A DNA stretch of 64,000 nt from Acidobacteriota bacterium. Its GTDB lineage: Bacteria; Acidobacteriota; Vicinamibacteria; Vicinamibacterales; 2-12-FULL-66-21. This document shows positions 28,319 through 37,746 of this stretch, piece by piece (position 1 is the stretch's first letter; each line of letters begins with the position of its first letter). The position numbers and the translations under genes were made by a program. The notes beneath the pieces were generated by a model. It saw only the letters and a program-made list of their open reading frames with translations. It ran no database searches and was not told where the DNA came from. The stretch lies in NCBI GenBank assembly GCA_003222675.1, contig QHWT01000040.1:1-64000 (forward strand), read 5' to 3'.

Positions 28319-30186
28319 GAAGACAGGCTTCAGGCTTCGGGCTTCACGCTTCAGGCTTCAGGCTTCGGTCGGGGCAGCCTGCACGCTTCCGCTCGGCGTT
28401 TTTCCGTGTTTTTCTGTGGTCGGTGATTGCGCTCGCCGCGCTCGTGCTGCGGTTGATTGGCTTGCGGTATGGCCTGCCTGCCGTCTACAACCCCGACGAG
28501 GTGGCGATCATGTCGCGCGCCCTTGCGTTCGCGAAAGGTGATCTCAATCCTCACAACTTCCTCTACCCGACGTTCTATTTCTACGTGCTCTTCGCGTGGG
28601 AAGCCCTGACGGCGCTGCTGGCGGTCGCGACGCGCGCCGTTGCCTCCTTCGGTGCGTTCCAGCGCGAGTTCTTTCTCGATCCCACACGCGTGTTCGTCGC
28701 CGGACGCCTGCTGACGGCCCTTCTCGGAACGTTGACGGTCCTCGCGACAGGCATGCTCGGGACGCGCGTCGGCGGGCGGTTCGTGGGAATCGCGGCGGCG
28801 ATGCTGCTCGCGGTCGCGCCGCTGCACGTACTCAATTCGCATTACGTGAAGCACGACGTGCCCGTCACGTTCGTGATCGTGCTCGCGTATCTGGCGTATG
28901 AGCGGTTGTGGAGGGGCAGTGATCTTCCGCCTAAAGGCGGCAGCCACGAGAGTCGAAAGGACAACGCCGGAAGCTACTCATCTCTCTCCCAATCCCATGG
29001 CTTCCGTCTTCAGGCGGAAGGAAGACTGGTCGCTGGCGCTGCCGTGACCGGCGTCGCGTTCTCGACGCATTACTACACGATCTTTCTCGTCATTCCGCTC
29101 GCGTGGGCAATCATCCACAGCTCACGCAGCACCCGAGAGGCGATCACTCGGCTCGCGATGGCGGCGTTTATCTCCGCGGTCGTCTTCTTCCTGCTGTCGC
29201 CGTTCCTCCTCGTAGAGCCGGTGACGGCGCTGCGCGACATACGAGCGAACCGGCAGATCGTCCTCGACCGAGCGGTCGCGAAACTGGGTTATCTGGCGAG
29301 CGCGGCGCGCTACGCGAAGCTGCTGCTCTTCGATACGGTCGGTTTTCCCGCTGCGATCCTCGGCTTGGCGGGGATATTCACCGGCATGCTACGGGAGCCC
29401 ACACGCACGGCCTGGCTTCTCGCGTTCACGATTCCGTTCCTGCTGTTCATCTCCAGCACCTATCCGGCCAGCCGATACCTCGTCCCCCTGACACCGTTTG
29501 TCGCGCTGTTCGCGGCGATTACGATCGAATCCGTCTGGAAGGCGCAAGCGGGCCGGCGCCTTGCCACAACCGTCCTGCTCGTCATTGCCATCATTGCGGC
29601 ATCGCTCAACAGCGTGCGGGCGGACCTCTTCATCCGTCGCACGGATACCCGCACGCTGGCCCTCGACTACATCAACGGGCACGTCCCGTCCGGCGCCACG
29701 ATCCTGACCCAGCCGTATTCGGTTCCGCTCGCGCCAACAGCGGACGTCCTCCGCGAAGCCGTCCAGCGGTCGGGTCGCGAGATGCCGAAAAAGACCGAGC
29801 TGCAGATCGCCGCCGAGCCCTATCCGAAGCCGGCGTTTCGACTGATATATCTGGGAAGGGGCCTGGACACGGACAAGGTGTATTTACCGTATGATCAGCT
29901 CGGCGGCAGCGATCCTCTGCGCGCGGTACGGGCAGAACACGTGGCGTTCGTAGTCTTAAAGCGCTACAATGACTCGGATCCAGCTACGTTGCCGTTCCTC
30001 ACTGCCTTGGCCCGTGAGGGCCGGCGGATGGCCGTGTTTTCGCCGTATCGGGATGCACTCGCGGCGCGCGACGCCGGAGCGCGGCCCGAGCCTTTCCTGC
30101 ACAATACCGATGCCCGGATCGACGCGTCGCTCGAGCGACCGGGTCCGGCCGTGGAGATCTGGCAGCTCGATGGTCCTGGTTCGTAA
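28315..30186 (+). CDS. GT39-like multipass glycosyltransferase (start uncertain; 5' end lies in a heptamer array)
   Basis: LRLIGLRYGLPAVYNPDEVAIMSRALAFAKGDLNPHNFLYPTFYFY; many TM segments. Confidence 0.78.
   Translation: MRRQASGFGLHASGFRLRSGQPARFRSAFFRVFLWSVIALAALVLRLIGLRYGLPAVYNPDEVAIMSRALAFAKGDLNPHNFLYPTFYFYVLFAWEALTALLAVATRAVASFGAFQREFFLDPTRVFVAGRLLTALLGTLTVLATGMLGTRVGGRFVGIAAAMLLAVAPLHVLNSHYVKHDVPVTFVIVLAYLAYERLWRGSDLPPKGGSHESRKDNAGSYSSLSQSHGFRLQAEGRLVAGAAVTGVAFSTHYYTIFLVIPLAWAIIHSSRSTREAITRLAMAAFISAVVFFLLSPFLLVEPVTALRDIRANRQIVLDRAVAKLGYLASAARYAKLLLFDTVGFPAAILGLAGIFTGMLREPTRTAWLLAFTIPFLLFISSTYPASRYLVPLTPFVALFAAITIESVWKAQAGRRLATTVLLVIAIIAASLNSVRADLFIRRTDTRTLALDYINGHVPSGATILTQPYSVPLAPTADVLREAVQRSGREMPKKTELQIAAEPYPKPAFRLIYLGRGLDTDKVYLPYDQLGGSDPLRAVRAEHVAFVVLKRYNDSDPATLPFLTALAREGRRMAVFSPYRDALAARDAGARPEPFLHNTDARIDASLERPGPAVEIWQLDGPGS
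28324..28367. repeat. Heptamer array, unit AGGCTTC
   Basis: AGGCTTC AGGCTTC GGGCTTC ACGCTTC AGGCTTC AGGCTTC. Confidence 0.85.
28924..29020. repeat. 97-bp element flanked by inverted 24-bp palindromic copies, in frame inside the GT39 CDS
   Basis: 28924 CTTCCGCCTAAAGGCGGCAGCCAC and 28997 ATGGCTTCCGTCTTCAGGCGGAAG are near reverse complements; encodes LPPKGGSHESRK...SHGFRLQAEG between TM segments. Confidence 0.85.
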
Positions 30187-31402
30187 GCTTCGCGATCGGC
30201 TCGCCACGCAGGCGCGCGCGCTGCCAGTGGCACGCCACGCGTGGGCACGTTATCGCCGCCGCAGGTACGAAGAACGTATCGAGCGCTTCCTCAGCGAGCG
30301 GACCGGGCGTGCCGATCGACTCCCGATCGGCGCCGTCTACGAAGCGACGATGCGCTGCAACCTGCACTGCGAGTTCTGCTACGTCGGCGACCTGCTGAAC
30401 ATCGAGGGTGAATGGCAGCAGGAACTGGATCTCGACGCGCTGTCGCGCGCATTTCCCACACACGATGGCTTCCAGGTCAGCCTCACCGGCGGCGAGATTT
30501 TCATGCGCAAGGACATCATGTCCGTGCTCGATCTCTTCCGCGAGAAGGGCTACGCCTGCGGCTATCTGACGACGAACGGCACGATCATCACCGACGATCG
30601 CGCCGAAGCCTTGGCGGACTTGGCGGCGCTGGGATTCCTGAAGCACATCAGCGTCTCGATTGACGGCCCGAAGGAGCTGCATGACGAGGCGCGAGGTCTG
30701 AAGGGGACGTTCGAGCGCACATGCGCCGGTCTGCGACGGCTGCAGGACGCGGCCCGGAAGAAACAGGCGCCGCTGCGCGTCAGCATCAACACCACGGTCG
30801 CGCACGAGAGCCTCGATGCACTCGATCAGATGGTTGACGTTGCGCAGGAGCTCGGCGTCGATGCGATCGGTCTCAACCATCTGATGTACAGCACTCCGGA
30901 GGAAGTTGCCGAGACCGTGCGGCTGATCGGCGCGCCGGATGCCTCCGTGGTTGCCACGTTCGTGACGGCCGATCCGGGAATCGACGTGAGGAAGGTGCGC
31001 GAGAAGGTGGCGGCGCTCCAGCAGAAATGCAAAGACCGCAACATCTTGTTCGACTTCCGTCCGAAAGTGCATCCGCCGTTGATGGACAACTACTACACGC
31101 CGGGAACGAAGCTCGAAGGGCGCTGCCTCTATCCATTCCTTCACGCGCGAGTGTCGTTCTCCGGCAAGGTGTATTTCTGCCCGTTCATCCGCGTGGAAGT
31201 GGGTGACTTGTCGAAGAATTCGCTCGAAGAAGTCTGGAATGGTGAGCGCTACGTCGAGATGCGGCGGCGGCTGCTCGAAAACGGAATTTTCCCGGTGTGC
31301 CGGCGCTGTTGCAAGGTGGAGCTCTCGCCGGAGCCCGTCGCGGTCGCGGCCGATGATCAATCGCGCGCGCGCCGCGCGATTCCACTGACGGTGGTACGCT
31401 GA
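30170..31402 (+). CDS. Radical SAM/SPASM protein
   Basis: YEATMRCNLHCEFCYVGD (CxxxCxxC); SLTGGEIFMRKD; C-terminal CPF..CRRCCK. Confidence 0.9.
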   Translation: MVLVRKLRDRLATQARALPVARHAWARYRRRRYEERIERFLSERTGRADRLPIGAVYEATMRCNLHCEFCYVGDLLNIEGEWQQELDLDALSRAFPTHDGFQVSLTGGEIFMRKDIMSVLDLFREKGYACGYLTTNGTIITDDRAEALADLAALGFLKHISVSIDGPKELHDEARGLKGTFERTCAGLRRLQDAARKKQAPLRVSINTTVAHESLDALDQMVDVAQELGVDAIGLNHLMYSTPEEVAETVRLIGAPDASVVATFVTADPGIDVRKVREKVAALQQKCKDRNILFDFRPKVHPPLMDNYYTPGTKLEGRCLYPFLHARVSFSGKVYFCPFIRVEVGDLSKNSLEEVWNGERYVEMRRRLLENGIFPVCRRCCKVELSPEPVAVAADDQSRARRAIPLTVVR

Positions 31403-31404
31403 AC

Positions 31405-32901
31405 GTGATGCTTGGCCGAAAGACCCTGCTCGTCAACCCTCCGCTCGTCAACGGCATTGCCTTCACCCGTCAGGGCCGTTGCCAGGAGCGCGAAGAAGTG
31501 CTCGGCACCACCAAGCCGCCGTATACGCTGGCGGTGCTCGCATCGCTCCTGCGGAACGCCGGCTGCGAGGTCGTGCTCGCGGATCTCACCTCCGAGCGAC
31601 GGACCGTCGACGATCTCATCGGCCAGCTCGATCGCGCCGCGTTCCATCCGACGCTGATCCTGTTCCCGAGCACGACGCCAACGCTGGACGCCGACGTCGC
31701 CGAAATGGCGAAGCTCAAGGCCGATTACGGCGCGCCGCTCTTCTGTTTCGGGCCGCATGCCTCCACGAGCCCGCAGGCCTCGATGCTGCGCGCGCCGATC
31801 GTGGACGGCATGTTCGTCGGGGAGCCTGAAGATGCGGCGCTGCAGCTCGCGCGCCTCGATGCCGCTGACGGCTGCCCGTCGATTCCCAGCCTCACGTGGC
31901 GCCGCGCAGGCGAAATCGTTCCGCATCGCGCCGTCGGATCGTTTGCCGGCTTCCTCGAGATGCCGTATCCCGCATGGGACCTGGTGCAGCTGCGGTCGTA
32001 CTCGCTTCCGCTCGTCCGTCGACCGTACGTAATCGTCGAGACAAGCCGCGGCTGCCCGTACTCCTGCGACTTCTGCGTCGCGCCCATCCACCAGGGGCAC
32101 AAGTTCCGCGAGCGCAGCGCGAAGGCGCTGGTCGATGAGATGGAGCGCGGCTATCGCGAGTTCGGCATCGACTTCTTCTATCTGTGGGGGGACACCGTCA
32201 CACTGAACGTGAAATCGTTCAGCGCATTCTGCGACGAGTTGATCGCGCGCCGGCTTCCGGTTCGCTGGTTCGGCAATGCGCGCGCCGACAATCTCACCGA
32301 TGCGGCGTTCGTCCATCGTCTGCGCCGATCGGGGTGCTGGATGCTCGCGCTCGGCATCGAATCGGAGTCCGAGGACATCCGGAAGGACATGGTCAAGCGG
32401 CTCGAGCGGGGGAAGATCCGGACGGCCTTTCGCAACATGCGCGACGCCGGGATCAAGTCATTTGCCTTTTTCATCTTCGGGTATCCGGGAGAGACGCTCG
32501 AGACGATCAATCGGACCATCGCCTACGCGATCGAGCTGGACCCGGATTTCGCCAACTTCTACCCGGCGGTGCCCTATCCGGGCACGGCCCTCTACGACAA
32601 GGTTGTCCGCGACGGGCTGCTCACGGCAGAGGACTGGTCGCGGATGGAGTACTCGTACTACCTGCTCAACGGCAACGGCCTCGACGAGCGCGTCGTGATG
32701 GCCGCGATCAACCGCGCCAAACGGCGGTTCTTCATGCGTCCCGCTTACGTGGCGCGGAATTTCCGCGCGGTGGTCAAGCTTGCGGCGACCAAGCCCGGTA
32801 TCGTCTACGAGATCCTGGGTCGCGCCGTCTTCGGCGCGCGCGTGCAGCACGCACACACGCCATCGACGGAACTAGGCGAGATCGAGCTCGCGCGTCGATA
32901 G
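31405..32901 (+). CDS. B12-binding-domain radical SAM protein
   Basis: TLAVLASLLRNAGCEV..DLTSE N-terminal domain; VETSRGCPYSCDFCVAP; GIKSFAFFIFGYPGETLETINRTI. Confidence 0.88.
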   Translation: MMLGRKTLLVNPPLVNGIAFTRQGRCQEREEVLGTTKPPYTLAVLASLLRNAGCEVVLADLTSERRTVDDLIGQLDRAAFHPTLILFPSTTPTLDADVAEMAKLKADYGAPLFCFGPHASTSPQASMLRAPIVDGMFVGEPEDAALQLARLDAADGCPSIPSLTWRRAGEIVPHRAVGSFAGFLEMPYPAWDLVQLRSYSLPLVRRPYVIVETSRGCPYSCDFCVAPIHQGHKFRERSAKALVDEMERGYREFGIDFFYLWGDTVTLNVKSFSAFCDELIARRLPVRWFGNARADNLTDAAFVHRLRRSGCWMLALGIESESEDIRKDMVKRLERGKIRTAFRNMRDAGIKSFAFFIFGYPGETLETINRTIAYAIELDPDFANFYPAVPYPGTALYDKVVRDGLLTAEDWSRMEYSYYLLNGNGLDERVVMAAINRAKRRFFMRPAYVARNFRAVVKLAATKPGIVYEILGRAVFGARVQHAHTPSTELGEIELARR

Positions 32902-33756
32902 CGCGCGGTACTCCGGCGAACGGCCGCCGTGTGCGCGGCGGAATCGGTGCAGGTCGCGCAACTGCGCCAGGTAGCCGGTCACTTCCTTCAGGTGCATCTT
33001 GCTCTCGCCGGCAGTGCGTCCCACGAATACGTAGGGCACTTCGATCACGCGTGACGGCTGGCTGCGGATCAACAGCTCGAGGCAGATCTTGAATCCTCCT
33101 GCCGAGATCGTGACGGCGCGGGCAAGCTCCCGCCGAATGAGGAACAGCCCCGACGTGGCGTCGCGAACGGGCGTCAGCCCGCGGGCGAGGAGGCACGCGA
33201 ACTTCGACATCGCGAGCCGCGACAGCTCCCAATCGCGGGTGCCGCCGCCGCCAATGTAGCGGCTGCCAATCACGACGTCCGCCGCGTGCTGCCGCATGAC
33301 GGCGAACATGCGGGGAATGATGTCGGGAGGATGGCTCAAGTCCGCATCGATGACGCCGACGATCGGCGCCGTCGCGGCGTTGAAGCCCTCGACCACCGCG
33401 GTGCCGAGCCCCAGCTTGCCGGCGCGATGTACGACGCGCACTGGATATTTCGTGGCGAGATCGTCCGCGAGCTGTCCCGTTCCGTCCGGGGAGTTGTCGT
33501 CGACGACGACGAGCTCGCCGTAAAGACCGGCAGCGCGGTACGCAGAGAAGACCGCCTGCGCGAGCTCGGCAAGCCTGTCACGCTCGTTGTAGGTCGGCGC
33601 GATCAGCGAGAGCGCGAGGGGAGGGACGGAGCCGGCGGACAAGATTTTTGAGTCGACAGCACTATAATTCAATCTTTTCGGCTCTCCTATTCCCGCGCAT
33701 GTCGACCCGCCTGTTCCTCGCGCTTGCCGGAGCGCTGCTGGTGCTTCGCCTGCCAT
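32872..33756 (-). CDS. Polyprenol-phosphate-mannosyltransferase-like GT2 (true start probably near 33630)
   Basis: SLIAPTYNERDRLAELA, VVDDNSPDGTG, IDADLSHPPDIIP, VIGSRYIGGG; convergent 30-bp overlap with the upstream rSAM gene. Confidence 0.87.
   Translation of the reverse strand: MAGEAPAALRQARGTGGSTCAGIGEPKRLNYSAVDSKILSAGSVPPLALSLIAPTYNERDRLAELAQAVFSAYRAAGLYGELVVVDDNSPDGTGQLADDLATKYPVRVVHRAGKLGLGTAVVEGFNAATAPIVGVIDADLSHPPDIIPRMFAVMRQHAADVVIGSRYIGGGGTRDWELSRLAMSKFACLLARGLTPVRDATSGLFLIRRELARAVTISAGGFKICLELLIRSQPSRVIEVPYVFVGRTAGESKMHLKEVTGYLAQLRDLHRFRRAHGGRSPEYRALSTRELDLA
33663..33668 (+). promoter_or_regulatory. Candidate -10 element (TATAAT) upstream of the GT39-like gene
   Basis: Perfect TATAAT 30 bp before the ATG at 33699; no clear -35. 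Confidence 0.35.
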
Positions 33757-35193
33757 CGCTCGTGCAGCCGATGGGACCGGACCAGGGTCTCTATGCGTAT
33801 ATGGGCGCGCGCATTCTTCACGGCGAGCTCGCGTATCGCGATGCCTGGGACCAGAAGCCGCCCGGCATTCACTACATCTACGCCGGATTGCGATACGTGT
33901 GGCCGGGCGACGCGGTGGTCCCGGCCGCGGATCTGGTCGCCGCGGCGATCGTGACGGCGGTGTTGTGGTCGCTGGGTAGTCGGCTCGGCGGCCGGGCCGC
34001 CGGCAGCATCGCCGGCCTTCTCTTCCTGCTGCTCTCTGATCCGTCGTTCGCCCGGTACGGCGGCGTCCGCGTGCGCGCGCAGTGTGAGACGTTCATTGCG
34101 CTCCACGGCGCGGTTTTTCGCGTCGGGCGTGCTGCTCGGCGGAGTGTTCGCGCTGAAATACAACGCGGGACTGTACGGCGCCGTCGTGTTGCTTGCGGTC
34201 GCGCTGACGAGCGGCCTGACCGCGCGCGACGTCCTGATGCTGCTGGCCGGCGCCGTCCTCATTCCTGGGACGCTCGTGGCGGTGTTCCTGGCGGGTGGCG
34301 CGGTGCGCGATCTATACCAGGCGACGATCGCGTACAACGTCCATTACTCCGGCGAAACCTACGCAGGGCCGCTGCAGATGGGATCGTACCTGCTGTGGTT
34401 TCCAGTCGATCACGCGCGCGTCGACGCGCTCTGGTTCGTCGGCGGACTCGGGTCCACGGTGCTGCTCGTCGCCGCTTTCAGGAACCGCACCGCGTGGGTC
34501 CCCGTTGCATGGGTCGCGGCGGCGTGCCTCTCGATCGCGATCAATGGCAGCCGGGGGCTGCCGCAATATTTCCTCCAGGCCGCGCCTGCGCTCGCGCTTG
34601 CCGCCGGCCTTGGCGCGTCGCTCGTGCTGCCTCGGATGCCACGCGTCCTTGCATGGATCGTCGTCGCGCTCGTGGCAGTTGGCGTGTGGCGCGTCAACGA
34701 CTTTCCGAAACTGGCGTCGAACGTCTGGCACGACGCCCGCTATGTCACGGGAGAGATCGACTGGCGCACGCACCGCGCGCGTTATGGCGGCCAGCGTGAG
34801 ATCGACAAGTACTCCGCGCTCGACAACGCGGACCTCGGCGCGATGATCGCGCAGCGCTCTCGCCCCGACGATACGGTCTACGTGTTCGGCTTCTCACCGG
34901 CCGCGTACGTCTACGGCGGGCGCCGCAGCGCGTCGCGGTTCTTCTGGAGCCGGCCGGTGATCCTGAACTTCAACGGCGGGGATCCGCGGTATGGCGTCGC
35001 GGGCCTGCTCGACGATCTGCAACGCACTCGTCCCGCCATCGTCGTTCTCCAGCAGCATGACTGGTCACCCGACGTCCAGGATTCGGCGCCGTTCTTCCTG
35101 TCGCAACCCTCGCTGGCCGCGTTTCTCCACGGCGGTTATCACGAAGTGCCGGCGATCGAAGGCTTCGCCAGCTGGGAACGCAACGATCGATGA
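33699..35193 (+). pseudogene. GT39-like glycosyltransferase, frame disrupted near 34105-34120
   Basis: N-part GPDQGLYAYMGARILHGELAYRDAWDQKPPGIHYIYAGLRY..RVRAQCETFIAL in one frame; resumes FASGVLLGGVFALKYNAGLYGAVVLL.. in another. Confidence 0.82.
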
Positions 35194-36908
35194 CGGCACG
35201 CGCGTTCTGGATGTGGCTGATCGCAATCGCGCTCGTGGCCATCGCCGTGCGCGCGATCTACCCGGCGGCGGATCCCCCGTGGCGCACCACCGTCGGCGTC
35301 GTGTGGCACGACGAAGGCGCCTGGGCCCACAACGCGCGCAACAAGGCGTTGTTCGGAACCTGGCGCGAGGACGAGTGGAACCCGATCTACATCGCGCCGG
35401 TGTACACCGGCCTCGAGTATCTGTCGTTCGCCGCATTCGGTGTGGGCGTCCGGCAGGCACGCCTCGTCAGCGAGCTGGCCGGCGTCGGATCGGTCCTGCT
35501 GCTCGCGCTGGGAGTGCGCCGGATTGGAGGTAATGTCGCCGGCGTGATCGCGGGTGGACTGCTCGCGACCAACTACGTGTACGTCATGTACGATCGCGCG
35601 GCCATCATGGAAGCATTGATGGTCGCGTTCATCGTTGCTTCGTGGTACTGCTCCGTTCGCGCGGCGGAGCGCCCGCGGTGGGGTGCGCTGGCCGGCGTGA
35701 CGGCTGTCCTCGCGTTCTTCACGAAGGCGGCCGCGGCGTTCTACATCGGCGCGCTCGGATCGGCGGCTGTGATGCAGGTTCTTCCGCTTGAAATTGTGCT
35801 TCCGCCTAAAGGCGGGAGCTCCCAGACAGTGGGGAGTGCAGACCAGCAGAGCGCGAGGAGAGCCGCGCTGTGGACGCTTGCGGGGCTTGCGATCGCATCC
35901 GGTGTGATCGCCGCGGTGTTCGTGCTTCCAAACTGGAGCGAGTACCGCTTCTACAATTGGCAGATCTCCGTGACGCGCAAGCCGTCGTACGACCTGAAAT
36001 CGATTGTCGACCGTGTGTCGTGGTTCCCGGTTCTGCACGACACGTTCACGAGGATGTGGTTCGTGGTTTCGGTTGGCGTGATCGGCGCGTGGGGCCTGCT
36101 CCTTCGGTGGCGCACGACGGGCATGGCCGAACGGCTGCTGGTGCTCTGGCTGGCGGTCGGCACGATCGAACTGCTCGTGCACGATGTGGGCAACGAACGC
36201 CGTCTCGTGTTTCTCATACCGGCGCTCGTCGGAGTCACGAGCCTCGTGCTCGGGCGCGGCGCCGGTCTGCTGCCTGACGAAGCGGCGCGCATTCCGCAAC
36301 GACGAGCCTGGCTCGCCGCCCCACTCATTCTTTACACGGCGTACGTGCTCGTCGGACCGATTGCTCGGCTTCCTTTTCTCTACGTCGTTAAAGACAGCGT
36401 GCGGTTGGCCGCGGCGCTCGCGCTGGCGCTGGGGACCGTCGTCGTTTCAACGTGGCCGCGGGCCATGCGACTGCTGAGCCGTGGCGGATGGCGCGTGCAG
36501 GCCGCCGCCGGACTGACGGCCGCAATCATGGCAGCCGACCTCGTCCAATTTCTCCAGTGGGCATCGATCCGCACGTATAAGAACTACGAAGCGTCGCGCG
36601 CGATCGGCCGTGCGCTGCCGGATGGCACGCTCGTCCACGGCAAGCTCGCCAACGGCCTCGCGCTCGAGAATCGGATCAAGCCCGTGTTCGTCGGCCACGG
36701 GTTCGGCAATTTCGAGGACCGGAAGCGACGCGACGATGTGCGATATATTTTGACGTATATCGAGCCGTCGCCTGGCTACGAGGGGTCGCAGATCGAAGAC
36801 ATCCTCGACGCGTATCCACACAGGCGCATCATCATGACCTTCGACGTCGCGGAAACCCCTTCGGGCCACGATCGCGCCGCACTGATCGACAAGCGTGCGC
36901 GCGATTGA
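35190..36908 (+). CDS. GT39-like multipass glycosyltransferase
   Basis: VVWHDEGAWAHNARNKALFGTW; ..MEALMVAFIVASWYC; many TM segments. Confidence 0.75.
   Translation: MTARAFWMWLIAIALVAIAVRAIYPAADPPWRTTVGVVWHDEGAWAHNARNKALFGTWREDEWNPIYIAPVYTGLEYLSFAAFGVGVRQARLVSELAGVGSVLLLALGVRRIGGNVAGVIAGGLLATNYVYVMYDRAAIMEALMVAFIVASWYCSVRAAERPRWGALAGVTAVLAFFTKAAAAFYIGALGSAAVMQVLPLEIVLPPKGGSSQTVGSADQQSARRAALWTLAGLAIASGVIAAVFVLPNWSEYRFYNWQISVTRKPSYDLKSIVDRVSWFPVLHDTFTRMWFVVSVGVIGAWGLLLRWRTTGMAERLLVLWLAVGTIELLVHDVGNERRLVFLIPALVGVTSLVLGRGAGLLPDEAARIPQRRAWLAAPLILYTAYVLVGPIARLPFLYVVKDSVRLAAALALALGTVVVSTWPRAMRLLSRGGWRVQAAAGLTAAIMAADLVQFLQWASIRTYKNYEASRAIGRALPDGTLVHGKLANGLALENRIKPVFVGHGFGNFEDRKRRDDVRYILTYIEPSPGYEGSQIEDILDAYPHRRIIMTFDVAETPSGHDRAALIDKRARD
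35781..35830. repeat. LPPKGGS-encoding palindromic element, in frame inside the GT39 CDS
   Basis: CTTCCGCTTGAAATTGTGCTTCCGCCTAAAGGCGGGAGCTCC; core CTTCCGCCTAAAGGCGG identical to 28924. Confidence 0.75.
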
Positions 36909-37743
36909 CGAGCGCGCCATCCAGGCGCACGCCGATCAGCGTTTCCGTTCCGAGTACGACTACGCGCTCTTCGAGTACTACCGCAGCGCGAAGGTGATTG
37001 CGTTTCTCGAACGCGCAGGGGTGGCAATCCGGGGACGCGTGCTGGACGCGGGCTGCGGCGGCGGCGGGATGCCGCTGTCGCTCGCCGAGGAAGCACGTCA
37101 CGTCGTGGGCATCGATCCAATCAACCGGTTCGGCGACGCCGGGGTCCGCCTTGCGCGGGAGCGTGCCCTGCCCAACCTGCACTTTGCGCTCGCTGACGGC
37201 ATGGCGCTTCCCTTTGCGACCGGCGCGTTCGATCTCGTGCTCTCGCACGCGGTCATCGAGCACGTCGCGGACGCGCCGTTGTACCTGCGCGAGTGCGCGC
37301 GCGTGCTCGCGAAGAATGGCCGCGTGTATCTCTCCACGGCGCCCTACCTGTCGTTCGCGGGCGCGCATCTGCCGCGGCTGAAAGTTCCCGTGCCATTGCA
37401 CCTGATCTTCGGCCGGCGGGTCGCGTTCGCGACGTTCCAGTTCCTCGCGCGTCATGCCACATGGACGCTGAAGGAGCCTGCGAACGAGAACTCGTTCATC
37501 AAGCTGGCGCGGCGCGGCGATATCAAGGAAGACGACCTGCTCGAGAAAGTCCGTGTGGCGCGGCTGCGATCGCAGATCGCTGCCGCCGGCCTCCGCATCG
37601 TCCGCGAAGAATTGCACGTGACGGCGACGGTGCGCCGGCTGCCCGCGGCGCTCGCCCGTCGCGTGCGCGACAGCCGCGCGATCCAGGACCTCTTCATCAG
37701 CAACATGGAATACGTGCTGGCGCACAACGGAGCGGGAGCCTAG
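36895..37743 (+). CDS. Class I SAM-dependent methyltransferase
   Basis: VLDAGCGGGGMPLSLAEEARHVVGIDP; LPFATGAFDLVLSHAVIEHV. Confidence 0.88.
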   Translation: MRAIDERAIQAHADQRFRSEYDYALFEYYRSAKVIAFLERAGVAIRGRVLDAGCGGGGMPLSLAEEARHVVGIDPINRFGDAGVRLARERALPNLHFALADGMALPFATGAFDLVLSHAVIEHVADAPLYLRECARVLAKNGRVYLSTAPYLSFAGAHLPRLKVPVPLHLIFGRRVAFATFQFLARHATWTLKEPANENSFIKLARRGDIKEDDLLEKVRVARLRSQIAAAGLRIVREELHVTATVRRLPAALARRVRDSRAIQDLFISNMEYVLAHNGAGA

Positions 37744-37746
37744 GGC

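Noticed and set aside
32872-32901. 30-bp convergent overlap of the B12-rSAM and GT2 genes as a regulatory feature
   Set aside because: Short tail-to-tail overlaps are common; nothing else suggests antisense regulation.
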